Source of the DNA: Sphingobium lactosutens
GTDB taxonomy: Bacteria > Pseudomonadota > Alphaproteobacteria > Sphingomonadales > Sphingomonadaceae
Direction of reading: 5' to 3'
NCBI RefSeq assembly: GCF_013393185.1
Contig: NZ_QJQX01000057.1
Coordinates: 124,001 to 188,000 of the forward strand
Length of the DNA: 64,000 bases
The notes beneath the pieces are model-generated. The model made no database searches. It was not told the origin of the DNA and saw only the letters and a program-made list of their open reading frames with translations. The translations under genes and the position numbers were made by a program. This document shows, one piece after another, positions 17,333 to 25,737 of the stretch (position 1 is its first letter; every line of letters begins with the position of its first letter).

Positions 17333-20300
17333 TCAATGGAAATCCCGCGATCCCGGCAATATCCGCACATTGCGGGGATGGCTGGCGGTGCGGGGATGGG
17401 GGCGGGACGCACGAGTTTCGGGTTGCTGGAGCCGGTGCATTTCCGCGCTGCGATCATGCACGCGGGTCGCCATCAGATGGACGACGCCTTCCTTGCTGCG
17501 CTGAATTTCGCCCTCCACCAGCATCAGGCTGCTCGCCATGACGGGGCGGCGCTGCATCTCGAACAGCCGTGCCCAGAGCAGGATGTTGGCGATGCCCGTC
17601 TCATCCTCAATGGTGATGAAGACCGCATTGCCCTTGCCCGGCCGCTGCCGCACCAGCACCACGCCCGCCACCTGCACCCGCGCGCCATTTTTCGCCGCGC
17701 TCGCCTGCGCGCAGCTCAGCACGCCCTCGGCGGCGAAGACCGGGCGCAGGAACTGCATCGGATGCCCCTTCAACGACAGGCGGGTGACGGCATAGTCGGT
17801 CGCCACCTGCTCGGCGAGCGGCATGGCGGGCAGCGCCGCGTCCGGCTCTTCGCCCAGTTCGCGCGCATCCCCGCCCCGCACCCGCGCCGCGGCAAACAGC
17901 GGCAGCTCGTCCGAAGGCGTGCGCCGCGCCTCCCATAAGGCCGTGCGCCGGTCCTGCCCCAGCGACCGGCAGGCATCGGCATCCGCCAGCAGCCGCAGCG
18001 CCCGCGCCGGCAGCCCCGCCCGCCGCGCTAGATCCTCGATACTGGTGAACAGCCCGCCCTCCGCCCGCGCCGTCGCCAGCTGCTCTGCCCAGGACTCGCG
18101 AAACCCGTCGACCTGGCGAAGGCCCAGCCGCAACGCCAACGCGCGGCCCTTCCCCTCGCCCTTGTTGATCCGGCGGGATCGCAGCAGCGGCTCCAGCCCA
18201 TTGTCCCAACCGCTCATATTCACATCGACATCATGGACGGTGACGCCATGCTCGCGCGCATCGCGCACCAGTTGCGCGGGGGCATAGAAGCCCATCGGCT
18301 GCGAATTGAGCAGTGCGCAAGCGAAGACCGCCGGTTGATGGCATTTGATCCAGGCCGACACATAAACCAGCCGCGCGAAGGACAGCGCATGGCTTTCGGG
18401 AAAGCCGTAGCTGCCGAACCCCTCGATCTGCTTGAAGCAGCGGGCGGCAAACTCTTCCGTGTAACCGCGCCCGGTCATACCGTTGACCATCTTCTCGCGA
18501 AAATGATGGATAGTGCCGACATTGCGGAAGGTCGCCATCGCGCGGCGAAGTTGATTGGCTTCATATGGTTCGAACTTGGCCGCCGTGATTGCCAGTTTCA
18601 TCGCCTGTTCCTGAAACAAGGGCACGCCGAAAGTCTTGCCCAATAGCTGTTTCAGTTCGTCCTTCGGCCCATGATCGGGGCTGGGCGAGGGATAGGTGAC
18701 ATCCTCCTCCCCGCAGCGCCGGCGCAGATAGGGATGGACCATATCGCCCTCGATCGGTCCCGGCCGCACGATCGCGACCTGTACCGTCAGGTCGTAGAGC
18801 GTGCGAGGCTTCAGGCGCGGCAGCATGTTGATCTGCGCCCGGCTCTCCACCTGGAACACGCCGATGCTCTCGCCCCGGCACAGCATGTCGTAGACATCGT
18901 CATCCTCGGAATCGAGGTCCACCATCAACTGATGATCGCCCAGCCCATTGGCCCGCATCAAGTCGAACGCCTTGCGGATGCAGGTCAGCATGCCGAGCGC
19001 CAAAATGTCCACCTTCATCAGGCCGAGCGCATCGATATCATCCTTGTCCCACTCGATGAAACTCCGGTCGGCCATGGCGGCGTGGTGCAGCGGCACCGTC
19101 TCGTCCAGCCGGTTCTGCGTCAGCACGAAGCCGCCGACATGCTGCGACAGGTGGCGCGGGAAAGGCGCATCGAGCAGCTGACCGACCAGCGCGCGCAACT
19201 GCACCATCTGCGGATTGTCGAGCGCGAAGCCGGCCTCGCCGACGCGCTTTTCGTTCATGTCTCGCGAATAGCTGCCCCATATCGTGCCGGACAGGCGAGT
19301 GACCACATCCTCCGACAGGCCCAGCACCTTGGCCACTTCCCGAATGGCGCTGCGCGATCGATAATGGATGACCGTCGCGGCGATGCCGGCGCGATGGCGG
19401 CCGTAACGCTCATAGACATATTGCATCACCTCCTCGCGCCGCTCATGCTCGAAATCGACGTCGATGTCGGGCGGCTCGTCCCGCTCCTCCGACACGAAGC
19501 GGGAAAAGAGCAGATCCTGTTTCAGCGGGTCGACCGAGGTGACACCCAGCAGGAAACAGACCATCGAATTGGCCGCCGACCCCCGCCCCTGGCAAAGGAT
19601 TCCCTTCATCTTGGCAAAGGCGACGATGTCGTGGACGGTCAGGAAATAATAGGCATAGTTACGCTCGCCGATGAGCCTGAACTCTTCGTTCAACTTCTCG
19701 TGCACGCCATGGGGAATATGCGGCCCATAGCGGGCATGGGCGGCGCTGATGGTCAGCTCCTCCAGCCATTGCTGTGCGGTCCAGCCTTCGGGCACCGGCT
19801 CATGCGGATATTCATAACGCAGTTGCCGGAGGTCGAAGCGAATCCGTGAGAGCAGCGCGATGCTCTGCGCCACGGTCTCCGGGCAGGCGCGGAACAGACG
19901 CGCCATTTCGGCGGGGCCATGGACATGCCGTTCGGCATTGGCCTCCAGCAACCGCCCCGCCTTCGCCAGCGTCGCGCCTTCGCGGATGCAGCTCAGCACA
20001 TCCTGCAACGGCCGCTGCGCAGGGCTGGCGTAAAGCGCATCCATGGTGGCGAGCAGCGGCACCCCCGTGCGTGCGCCCAGCGCCATATAGTCGGCCAGCC
20101 GCCGCGCATCGCGCCCGTCGCGCCGCAGCGCCGCCCCCAGCCAGACGCGGTCCGGCGCGAGCCGCGACAGACGGGTCAGCAGCGTTTCCAGATCGTCGGG
20201 GCGCGGCGGCGGGACGAGGCTCAAATGCCCCTGCCGGATCACCTCGCCATGGGCGCGCTCTTCATGTTCATAGTCGACCGGACAGTCATGCGCCTGCTGC

Positions 20301-20929
20301 TCGGTCGCCGTGGAACAGGGCAGCACGATCAGCAGCAGATCGTCCAGATAGGCGGTCAGATCCTCATAATATAGGATACAGTCGCCCTTTACCGATCGCA
20401 GATTGCCGAGCGTCAGCAATTTGGTGAGTTCGCCCCAGCCGCGCCTGGTCGCGGGATAGGCGACGATATCGGGCGTCCCGTCGGCAAAGACCAGCCGGGC
20501 GCCGGCCACGACCCGCAGGTCCATCTGGCAGGCGGCTTCCTCTTGCGCCGTCAGTTCAAGCGGCTCACCCCTCTCCTTCTTTTCCTCCAGCAGAAGTTCC
20601 CGTGCCTTGGCCGGCGCATCCCGTCGCGCTTTCCACGCCCGCACCACTCCCGCCACCGTATTGCGATCGGCAATGCCGATGCCGGTGAGGCCAAGATCGT
20701 TCGCCCGCGCCACCATGTCCGCGCCATGCGACGCGCCGCGCAGGAAGGAGAAGTTGGTGGCGGCCACCAGTTCCGCAAATGGCGGCGCGTCCGGCGGCGG
20801 CGGCGGGGTGCGCTCCTCCTTCGTCTTTTCCCGCGCCGCCTCGATCGCATTCAGTTCGCGCCGGTCGATCGATTTGGGCTTGGTCGGATCGGGATAGCCC
20901 TTCCGCCGATGCCCCGTCTCGCCGCTCAT
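17333..20929 (-). CDS. dnaE2: Error-prone DNA polymerase DnaE2 (ImuC)
   Basis: A 1198-residue C-family polymerase, the catalytic member of the ImuA-ImuB-DnaE2 mutasome. After a Lys/Pro-rich N-terminal extension of about 45 residues comes the PHP domain (ELVAATNFSFLRGASH). The polymerase core has the catalytic carboxylates in PPDIDVDFEHERR (D488, D490 and D492), followed by QHVGGFVLTQ, and a C-terminal OB/helix-hairpin-helix part. It copies past lesions, causing damage-induced mutation. The ATG at 20929 overlaps the imuB stop as ATGA. Longer upstream frames (to 21094) run through imuB and are not used. It is controlled with imuA and imuB by the LexA box at 23278. Confidence 0.95.
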   Translation of the reverse strand: MSGETGHRRKGYPDPTKPKSIDRRELNAIEAAREKTKEERTPPPPPDAPPFAELVAATNFSFLRGASHGADMVARANDLGLTGIGIADRNTVAGVVRAWKARRDAPAKARELLLEEKKERGEPLELTAQEEAACQMDLRVVAGARLVFADGTPDIVAYPATRRGWGELTKLLTLGNLRSVKGDCILYYEDLTAYLDDLLLIVLPCSTATEQQAHDCPVDYEHEERAHGEVIRQGHLSLVPPPRPDDLETLLTRLSRLAPDRVWLGAALRRDGRDARRLADYMALGARTGVPLLATMDALYASPAQRPLQDVLSCIREGATLAKAGRLLEANAERHVHGPAEMARLFRACPETVAQSIALLSRIRFDLRQLRYEYPHEPVPEGWTAQQWLEELTISAAHARYGPHIPHGVHEKLNEEFRLIGERNYAYYFLTVHDIVAFAKMKGILCQGRGSAANSMVCFLLGVTSVDPLKQDLLFSRFVSEERDEPPDIDVDFEHERREEVMQYVYERYGRHRAGIAATVIHYRSRSAIREVAKVLGLSEDVVTRLSGTIWGSYSRDMNEKRVGEAGFALDNPQMVQLRALVGQLLDAPFPRHLSQHVGGFVLTQNRLDETVPLHHAAMADRSFIEWDKDDIDALGLMKVDILALGMLTCIRKAFDLMRANGLGDHQLMVDLDSEDDDVYDMLCRGESIGVFQVESRAQINMLPRLKPRTLYDLTVQVAIVRPGPIEGDMVHPYLRRRCGEEDVTYPSPSPDHGPKDELKQLLGKTFGVPLFQEQAMKLAITAAKFEPYEANQLRRAMATFRNVGTIHHFREKMVNGMTGRGYTEEFAARCFKQIEGFGSYGFPESHALSFARLVYVSAWIKCHQPAVFACALLNSQPMGFYAPAQLVRDAREHGVTVHDVDVNMSGWDNGLEPLLRSRRINKGEGKGRALALRLGLRQVDGFRESWAEQLATARAEGGLFTSIEDLARRAGLPARALRLLADADACRSLGQDRRTALWEARRTPSDELPLFAAARVRGGDARELGEEPDAALPAMPLAEQVATDYAVTRLSLKGHPMQFLRPVFAAEGVLSCAQASAAKNGARVQVAGVVLVRQRPGKGNAVFITIEDETGIANILLWARLFEMQRRPVMASSLMLVEGEIQRSKEGVVHLMATRVHDRSAEMHRLQQPETRASRPHPRTASHPRNVRILPGSRDFH

Positions 20930-22560
20930 GCGAACAGGCCGTGAATATACCAGCCGGGATGTTCCGCCTCCGCGCCATATAGCCCGTGGCGGAAGATCCA
21001 GTAGCGCCGCCCGCGCGCATCCTCGACCCGATAATAGTCGCGGGTGCGGCCGGCGCTTTCGCCTTCGGTCGCGCCATCCTTCGCCTTCCACCATTCGGGC
21101 GCGATCCGTTCCGGGCCTTCATAGCGGATGATGTCGTGCAGCGTGCGCCGCCAGCGGAAGCGGTGCGGCGGGCCATCGGGCACCTCGGCGACCACCTCGA
21201 TCGGCTGGGGCGGGTCGAACAGATGAAGCGGGCGCATCGGCGGGTCGCCCGGCTCGCTCTCCGCCTCCCGGTTGCTTGGCCCGTTCTTGGGCCAATTTTC
21301 CGGCGCGCGACTTTCCACCGCTGGCAGCGCAAGCTGCGCCTGTTCGGGGATATGGCTGTCGCGCGGTTCCAACCGCTGGATGCGGGCGCGCCCGGCGCGG
21401 ATCGACAGGCGATCGACCAGCGCAGCGACGCTGTCCTCGCGCCGCGCCTCTCCGCCCTCCAGCGCCAGTTGCGTGGGGGCCAGCTTCTCCGCCTGCGGCA
21501 CGGTGAGGCGCAGCATGTCGAAGCCGAAGCCCGGATCGATCGGGTCTGACAGCGCGTCGATCCGCTCGCGCATCAGCCGCAGGATCGCGGGTGCGTCGCG
21601 CATCGGCAGGCTGGTTTCGACCCGCAGCGGGAAGGCGAGGCCGTCGCTGCGGAAGAAGACCGCCTCGAACCGCCGCCCGCCCTCGCCCCGCTCGGCCAGC
21701 CGCTCGCCCGCCTCCGCTGCCATCTCCTCCAGAATCTTGAGCGCATAGGCGGTGCTGCCCAGCGGCTCGGCAAAGCGACGGTCGATGCGGACGGCGGGGC
21801 GCGGACGGCGCGGCCTGAGCGGGCGATGTCCCAAGCCCAGCAAAGCATGGAGCGCATCGACCGCCTCCTCGCCGAAACGCGCGGCCAGTGCGGCGGCGGG
21901 CCGGGCGGCAAGGTCGCCCACCGTGCGCAACCCCGCCCGGCGCAGCGCCACCGCGCTTTCCCCCTCCAGCCCCAGCGCCTCCACCGGCAGGCGGCGCACG
22001 GCGGCATCCTCGTCGGGCGCGGGCGGCACCGGGAAGCGGGCGAGCGCATGGGCGGCCTCGGGACTGCCCGCAATGGCGTGGCGCACGCGCAGCCCATGCC
22101 GCTCCAGCCGCGCCGCAGCCTCGGCCGCCAGCGCCTCCTCCCCGCCCCACAAATGACCGCAGCCGCTGATATCGAGCATCAGCCCGTCGGCGCCATCCGG
22201 CGCGGCATTGGGGGTATAGCGGGCGCAACCGTCGCACAGCCGCTCCAGCCAGTCCTGATCGGCATGGGGGTCGGCATCGAAGACGCGCAAATCCGGCTCG
22301 CGCGCCCGCGCGTCGGCCAGCGTCATGCCCGGCGTCAGGCCGATCGTCAGCCCGTCGGCATTGACCGCCGCCAGCCGCATCGCACCGCGCACCGCCTCCA
22401 CGACGATAGCCGGGCCATCACCTCCCCCCCCTTCACTTCCAGCCGCCCAGAGATCGGGCCGCATGATCCGCAGCCGGTCGATCGGCAGGAAGGGGAAGCT
22501 GAGCGCCAGATAGCGCCGCACCGTCATCGCCGCTTCGCTGTTCTGCATGATGGCGTTCAT
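20926..22560 (-). CDS. imuB: ImuB, inactive Y-family polymerase-like protein
   Basis: A 544-residue Y-family relative that lacks the catalytic acidic residues and acts as the hub of the mutasome, linking DnaE2 to the sliding clamp. Visible parts: N-terminal palm-like RYLALSFPFLPIDRL, the finger/thumb region with a helix-hairpin-helix (LRRAGLRTVGDLAARPAAALAARFG), a little-finger-like domain, and a C-terminal tail with QLALP, a candidate clamp-binding motif. The C-terminus ends GRRYWIFRHGLYG, a common ImuB element. The ATG at 22560 has GGAG 9 nt upstream; ATGs at 22548 and 22527 are alternatives. Its 5' end overlaps imuA by 128 nt (95 nt if the 22527 start is used). Confidence 0.93.
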   Translation of the reverse strand: MNAIMQNSEAAMTVRRYLALSFPFLPIDRLRIMRPDLWAAGSEGGGGDGPAIVVEAVRGAMRLAAVNADGLTIGLTPGMTLADARAREPDLRVFDADPHADQDWLERLCDGCARYTPNAAPDGADGLMLDISGCGHLWGGEEALAAEAAARLERHGLRVRHAIAGSPEAAHALARFPVPPAPDEDAAVRRLPVEALGLEGESAVALRRAGLRTVGDLAARPAAALAARFGEEAVDALHALLGLGHRPLRPRRPRPAVRIDRRFAEPLGSTAYALKILEEMAAEAGERLAERGEGGRRFEAVFFRSDGLAFPLRVETSLPMRDAPAILRLMRERIDALSDPIDPGFGFDMLRLTVPQAEKLAPTQLALEGGEARREDSVAALVDRLSIRAGRARIQRLEPRDSHIPEQAQLALPAVESRAPENWPKNGPSNREAESEPGDPPMRPLHLFDPPQPIEVVAEVPDGPPHRFRWRRTLHDIIRYEGPERIAPEWWKAKDGATEGESAGRTRDYYRVEDARGRRYWIFRHGLYGAEAEHPGWYIHGLFA

Positions 22561-23269
22561 CGCCTACGTCTCCGAATATCCCCTTTTCCCTGTCCCACAT
22601 CAGCCGCCAGGCCTGCCCGTCCGGCCCCGCCCGCCGCCGCAACAGGGTGAGGGCAAAGCTGGTCTGGCCCGGCGCATTGCCGGGCAGCGGCGCAGAGGGC
22701 GCGGCGGCCACCCGCCAGCGGGTTTCCGCCGCGCTCGGCACCGGCTCTGCATCGATCCGCAAGATGAGGGCGGTGACGCCTGATCCCTCCGCCGCCAGCG
22801 CCAGCCGCCGACTGGCGGTGAGGTCGAGCAACGGCGCACGCCCGCGCAATTCGATCAGCAGCGCGCCCAAAGCCGGGCAACGCAACGCATCCACCGCCGC
22901 ACGCAGCAGCATCGAATCGTCCGGCATGATGCCGAGCAGCAGCCGGTCGGGATCGATGCCCAGCGCGGCAAGGCCCGGCCCATAGGGATGGCCGCCCGCC
23001 TTCCCCGCCGCGACCGTGCGCAGCCAGAGCAGCGGCGCGTCGCCGCTGGCCTGCCGGCTCCAGAGCAGGGACAGGCCAGCCGCCGCCGCTTCGTCCGCAC
23101 TCTCTCCGAACAGTTCGTGCAGCCGCCCGCGCGCCAGCCCGCCGCCCAGCGCCGCGTCCAGCCCGTCATGCCCGCTGGCGAAGCGCGCGCAGGGCTGTGA
23201 CGCTGGCGCGCGGTCCAGCGATGCGATATGCCGCTTCAAGGCGGCAAGGCTGTGCAGCGACTCGCTCAT
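22433..23269 (-). CDS. imuA: ImuA, RecA-like mutasome protein
   Basis: A 278-residue RecA/SulA-like protein, first gene of the imuA-imuB-dnaE2 operon. The core carries FASGHDGLDAALGGGLARGRLHELFG and a RecA-like fold through WRLMWDREKG at about residue 220. ImuA proteins usually end soon after that WR-WD element; here the frame continues about 40 residues while overlapping imuB in a different frame, giving a low-complexity tail. So the C-terminus may be extended, or a native stop lost. The ATG at 23269 lies 9 nt from a LexA box, and AGGA inside that box acts as the Shine-Dalgarno. Confidence 0.9.
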   Translation of the reverse strand: MSESLHSLAALKRHIASLDRAPASQPCARFASGHDGLDAALGGGLARGRLHELFGESADEAAAAGLSLLWSRQASGDAPLLWLRTVAAGKAGGHPYGPGLAALGIDPDRLLLGIMPDDSMLLRAAVDALRCPALGALLIELRGRAPLLDLTASRRLALAAEGSGVTALILRIDAEPVPSAAETRWRVAAAPSAPLPGNAPGQTSFALTLLRRRAGPDGQAWRLMWDREKGIFGDVGDERHHAEQRSGDDGAALSGAQLPLPADRPAADHAARSLGGWK

Positions 23270-23277
23270 GACATTTT

Positions 23278-23292
23278 GTTCCTGTTATGTTC
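23278..23292 (-). promoter_or_regulatory. LexA (SOS) box of the imuA-imuB-dnaE2 operon
   Basis: On the plus strand the sequence is GTTCCTGTTATGTTC, an exact GTTC-N7-GTTC direct repeat, the LexA recognition pattern known from alphaproteobacteria. It sits between the candidate -10 (23293-23298) and the imuA ATG, so bound LexA would cover the transcription start and the ribosome site. Confidence 0.88.
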
Positions 23293-23321
23293 TTATCATC
23301 CACAGGAACGGCACAAGTCAA
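23293..23321 (-). promoter_or_regulatory. Candidate sigma-70 promoter of imuA
   Basis: On the minus strand, TTGACT (23316-23321) and TGATAA (23293-23298) are separated by exactly 17 bp. The spacing and -35 are good and the -10 is moderate. The adjacent LexA box supports this being the regulated promoter. Confidence 0.55.
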
Positions 23322-23489
23322 TGCGGGCAAGGCAATAGCGGCCATCTTTCGACGTAAAGTATCAACCATGGCTGGCCGCTTTGAGGCGTCGAAAATTGCT
23401 GTCCCTTGCGCTTACACCCGCGAGTGTGCGCCCGCGGACGGTGTGAACTTCGTTTCAGAATAAACACTTCTGGAAAGTTTGCGGTCAGC

Positions 23490-24998
23490 CTAATTGACCG
23501 GCGGTCGCCGCCGATAACTCAGCGCCTCGGCCACATGCACCCGCCCGACCCGTTCGGCGCCGGCCAGATCGGCGACGGTGCGCGCCACCCGCAATACCCG
23601 CGTATAGCCGCGCGCCGACAATTTCATCGCGGCAGCGGCCTGCGCCAGCAATTGCCGCCCCGCCTCGTCCGGTCCGGCGACTTCCTCCAGCCGTTCGCCA
23701 TCTACCTCGGCATTGGTGCGCGTCCTGCTCCCGGCATAGCGCGCCGTCTGCACCGCCCGCGCCGCCGCGACCCGCGCCGCCACCTCGGCCGATCCCTCGC
23801 TGGGCGGGGGCAGCACCAGATCGGCGGCCGTCACCGCCTGCACCTCGACATGCAGGTCGATGCGATCGAGCAGCGGTCCCGACACCTTGGCCTGATAGTC
23901 GGACGCACAGCGCGGCGCGCGCGAGCAGGCCAGCGCCGGATCGCCCAGATGTCCGCAGCGGCAGGGATTCATCGCCGCGATCAGCTGGACGCGCGCCGGG
24001 AAGGTCACATGGGCATTGGCCCGCGCCACCGTCACCTCGCCCGTTTCCAGCGGCTGGCGCAGCGAATCGAGCACGGTGCGCTGAAACTCCGGCAGTTCAT
24101 CAAGGAACAGGACGCCCAGATGGGCCATCGACACTTCGCCCGGCCGCGCCTTGAGGCCGCCGCCGACCAGAGCCGCCATCGACGCGCTGTGATGCGGATT
24201 GCGGAACGGCCGCGCGCGGCTGATCCGACCGCCCTCCAGCGTGCCGGCGACGCTGGCCACCATGGAACTTTCCAGCGCCTCGGACGGGGTCATGTCGGGG
24301 AGGATGCCGGGCAGGCAGCTCGCCATCAGCGACTTGCCCGCACCGGGTGGCCCGACCATCAGCAGATTATGGCCGCCCGCCGCCGCAATCTCCAGTGCGC
24401 GCTTGGCGACTTCCTGGCCCTTCACCTGTTTCAGATCGGCGGTCCGCACCGGCGCTTCGACTGTACCCGGCTGGGGCGGCGACAAGGCGGAGGTGCCCTT
24501 GAAATGGTTGAGCAGGCTCAGCAGGTCGGGCGCGGCGATCACCTCCACCTGTCCCGCCCAGGCCGCCTCTGCGCCCTGCGCGGCCGGGCAGACCAGCCCC
24601 ATCTCCTGCCCGCCGGCATGAAGCGCGGCGAGCAGCACGCCGGGCGACGGCGCGGTTCGCCCATCCAGCCCCAGTTCGCCGACGACGACATAGCCCGACA
24701 GCGTCTCCGCATCGATCACGCCCATCGCACCCAGCAGGGCGAGCGCGATCGGGAGATCGAAGTGGCTCCCCTCTTTCGGCAAGTCGGCGGGCGACAGGTT
24801 CACCGTGATCCGCTTGGGCGGCAGCGACAGGCCGATGGCAGCGATGGCGTTGCGGACCCGCTCGCGGCTTTCGGCCACCGCCTTGTCAGGCAAGCCGACA
24901 AGGATGAAATTGGGGAGGCCAGGAACCAGCTGGCACTGCACCTCCACGGCGCGCGCTTCCAGGCCCAGATAGGCAACCGTCGAAACCGTAGCGACCAA
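23490..24998 (-). CDS. YifB/ComM-family Mg-chelatase-like AAA+ ATPase
   Basis: A 502-residue protein with the YifB architecture: an N-terminal Lon-protease-like ChlI fold (about 1-170, with the ITVNLSPADLPKEGSHFDLPIAL signature region), an AAA+ core with Walker A GPPGAGKS at 216-223 and Walker B LGVLFLDELPEF, a zinc-ribbon-like CRCGH...C..C segment, and a C-terminal Mg_chelatase helical domain (SARGYTRVLRVARTVADLAG). ComM in competent bacteria promotes branch migration of incoming DNA; most species keep the gene with unproven roles. It is a single gene on the minus strand; a long antisense frame over it is an artefact of GC-rich codon use. Confidence 0.93.
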   Translation of the reverse strand: MVATVSTVAYLGLEARAVEVQCQLVPGLPNFILVGLPDKAVAESRERVRNAIAAIGLSLPPKRITVNLSPADLPKEGSHFDLPIALALLGAMGVIDAETLSGYVVVGELGLDGRTAPSPGVLLAALHAGGQEMGLVCPAAQGAEAAWAGQVEVIAAPDLLSLLNHFKGTSALSPPQPGTVEAPVRTADLKQVKGQEVAKRALEIAAAGGHNLLMVGPPGAGKSLMASCLPGILPDMTPSEALESSMVASVAGTLEGGRISRARPFRNPHHSASMAALVGGGLKARPGEVSMAHLGVLFLDELPEFQRTVLDSLRQPLETGEVTVARANAHVTFPARVQLIAAMNPCRCGHLGDPALACSRAPRCASDYQAKVSGPLLDRIDLHVEVQAVTAADLVLPPPSEGSAEVAARVAAARAVQTARYAGSRTRTNAEVDGERLEEVAGPDEAGRQLLAQAAAAMKLSARGYTRVLRVARTVADLAGAERVGRVHVAEALSYRRRPPVN

Positions 24999-25049
24999 AG
25001 TCCTGAATCCCCCAATTCAGCTGAGCAGCAATTTACCGATGCAGCAGGA

Positions 25050-25727
25050 TCATTCGACCAGTTGCTCCGGCCGCCCCTTGAATCCCTGCGCCACGACATA
25101 CCATTCGACGCTGCCCTTGCGGCTAGCGGGCGGCTTGGCGTGCTTGATCGTCGTGAAATGCTTCTTGAGCACCGCCAGCAATTCCGCGTCGGTGCCGCCA
25201 GCGAAGACCTTGGCGACGAAGGTACCGCCCTTGCGCAGATTCTCGACCGCGAACAAAGCCGCCGCCTCGACCAACCCCATGGTGCGCAGGTGATCGGTCT
25301 GGGCATGGCCGACCGTATTGGCCGCCATATCGGAAATCACCAGATCCGGCTCCTGCCCCAGCGCCTCGCGCAGCAGGTCAGGCGCCTTGTCGTCCATGAA
25401 GTCCATTTCGAACAGGGTGACACCGGGGATCGGATCGACCGGCAAAAGGTCGATGCCGACCACGGCCGCCTTGGGCGCCATCTTGCGCACCACCTGCGCC
25501 CAGCCGCCGGGCGCGACGCCAAGGTCGACGACGGCGCGCGATCCCTTTACGAAATGGAATTTCTCGTCCAGCTCGATCAGCTTGAAGGCGGCGCGACTGC
25601 GCCAGCCTTCCTGCTTGGCCTTGTGGACATAGGGATCGTTCAGGTGCCGCTCCAGCCAGCGTACCGACTGCGCCGTGCGCCCCTTGGCCGACTTGACCCG
25701 CACCTTGCCGGCGCCGGATCCTCTCAT
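25050..25727 (-). CDS. rlmE: 23S rRNA (uridine-2552 2'-O) methyltransferase RlmE
   Basis: A 225-residue FtsJ/RrmJ-family enzyme that methylates U2552 in the A-loop of 23S rRNA late in 50S assembly. The K-D-K-E catalytic set is visible: K49 in SRAAFKL, D in VISDMAANTVGH, K in FVAKVFAGG and E in SVEWYVVA. The SAM site is VVDLGVAPGGW (about 67-77). A basic N-terminal tail (GKVRVKSAKGR) is usual in alphaproteobacteria. The start is 10 bp downstream of the Ppx/GppA-family stop, so the two genes form an operon. Confidence 0.96.
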   Translation of the reverse strand: MRGSGAGKVRVKSAKGRTAQSVRWLERHLNDPYVHKAKQEGWRSRAAFKLIELDEKFHFVKGSRAVVDLGVAPGGWAQVVRKMAPKAAVVGIDLLPVDPIPGVTLFEMDFMDDKAPDLLREALGQEPDLVISDMAANTVGHAQTDHLRTMGLVEAAALFAVENLRKGGTFVAKVFAGGTDAELLAVLKKHFTTIKHAKPPASRKGSVEWYVVAQGFKGRPEQLVE

Positions 25728-25737
25728 AATTTGGCTC

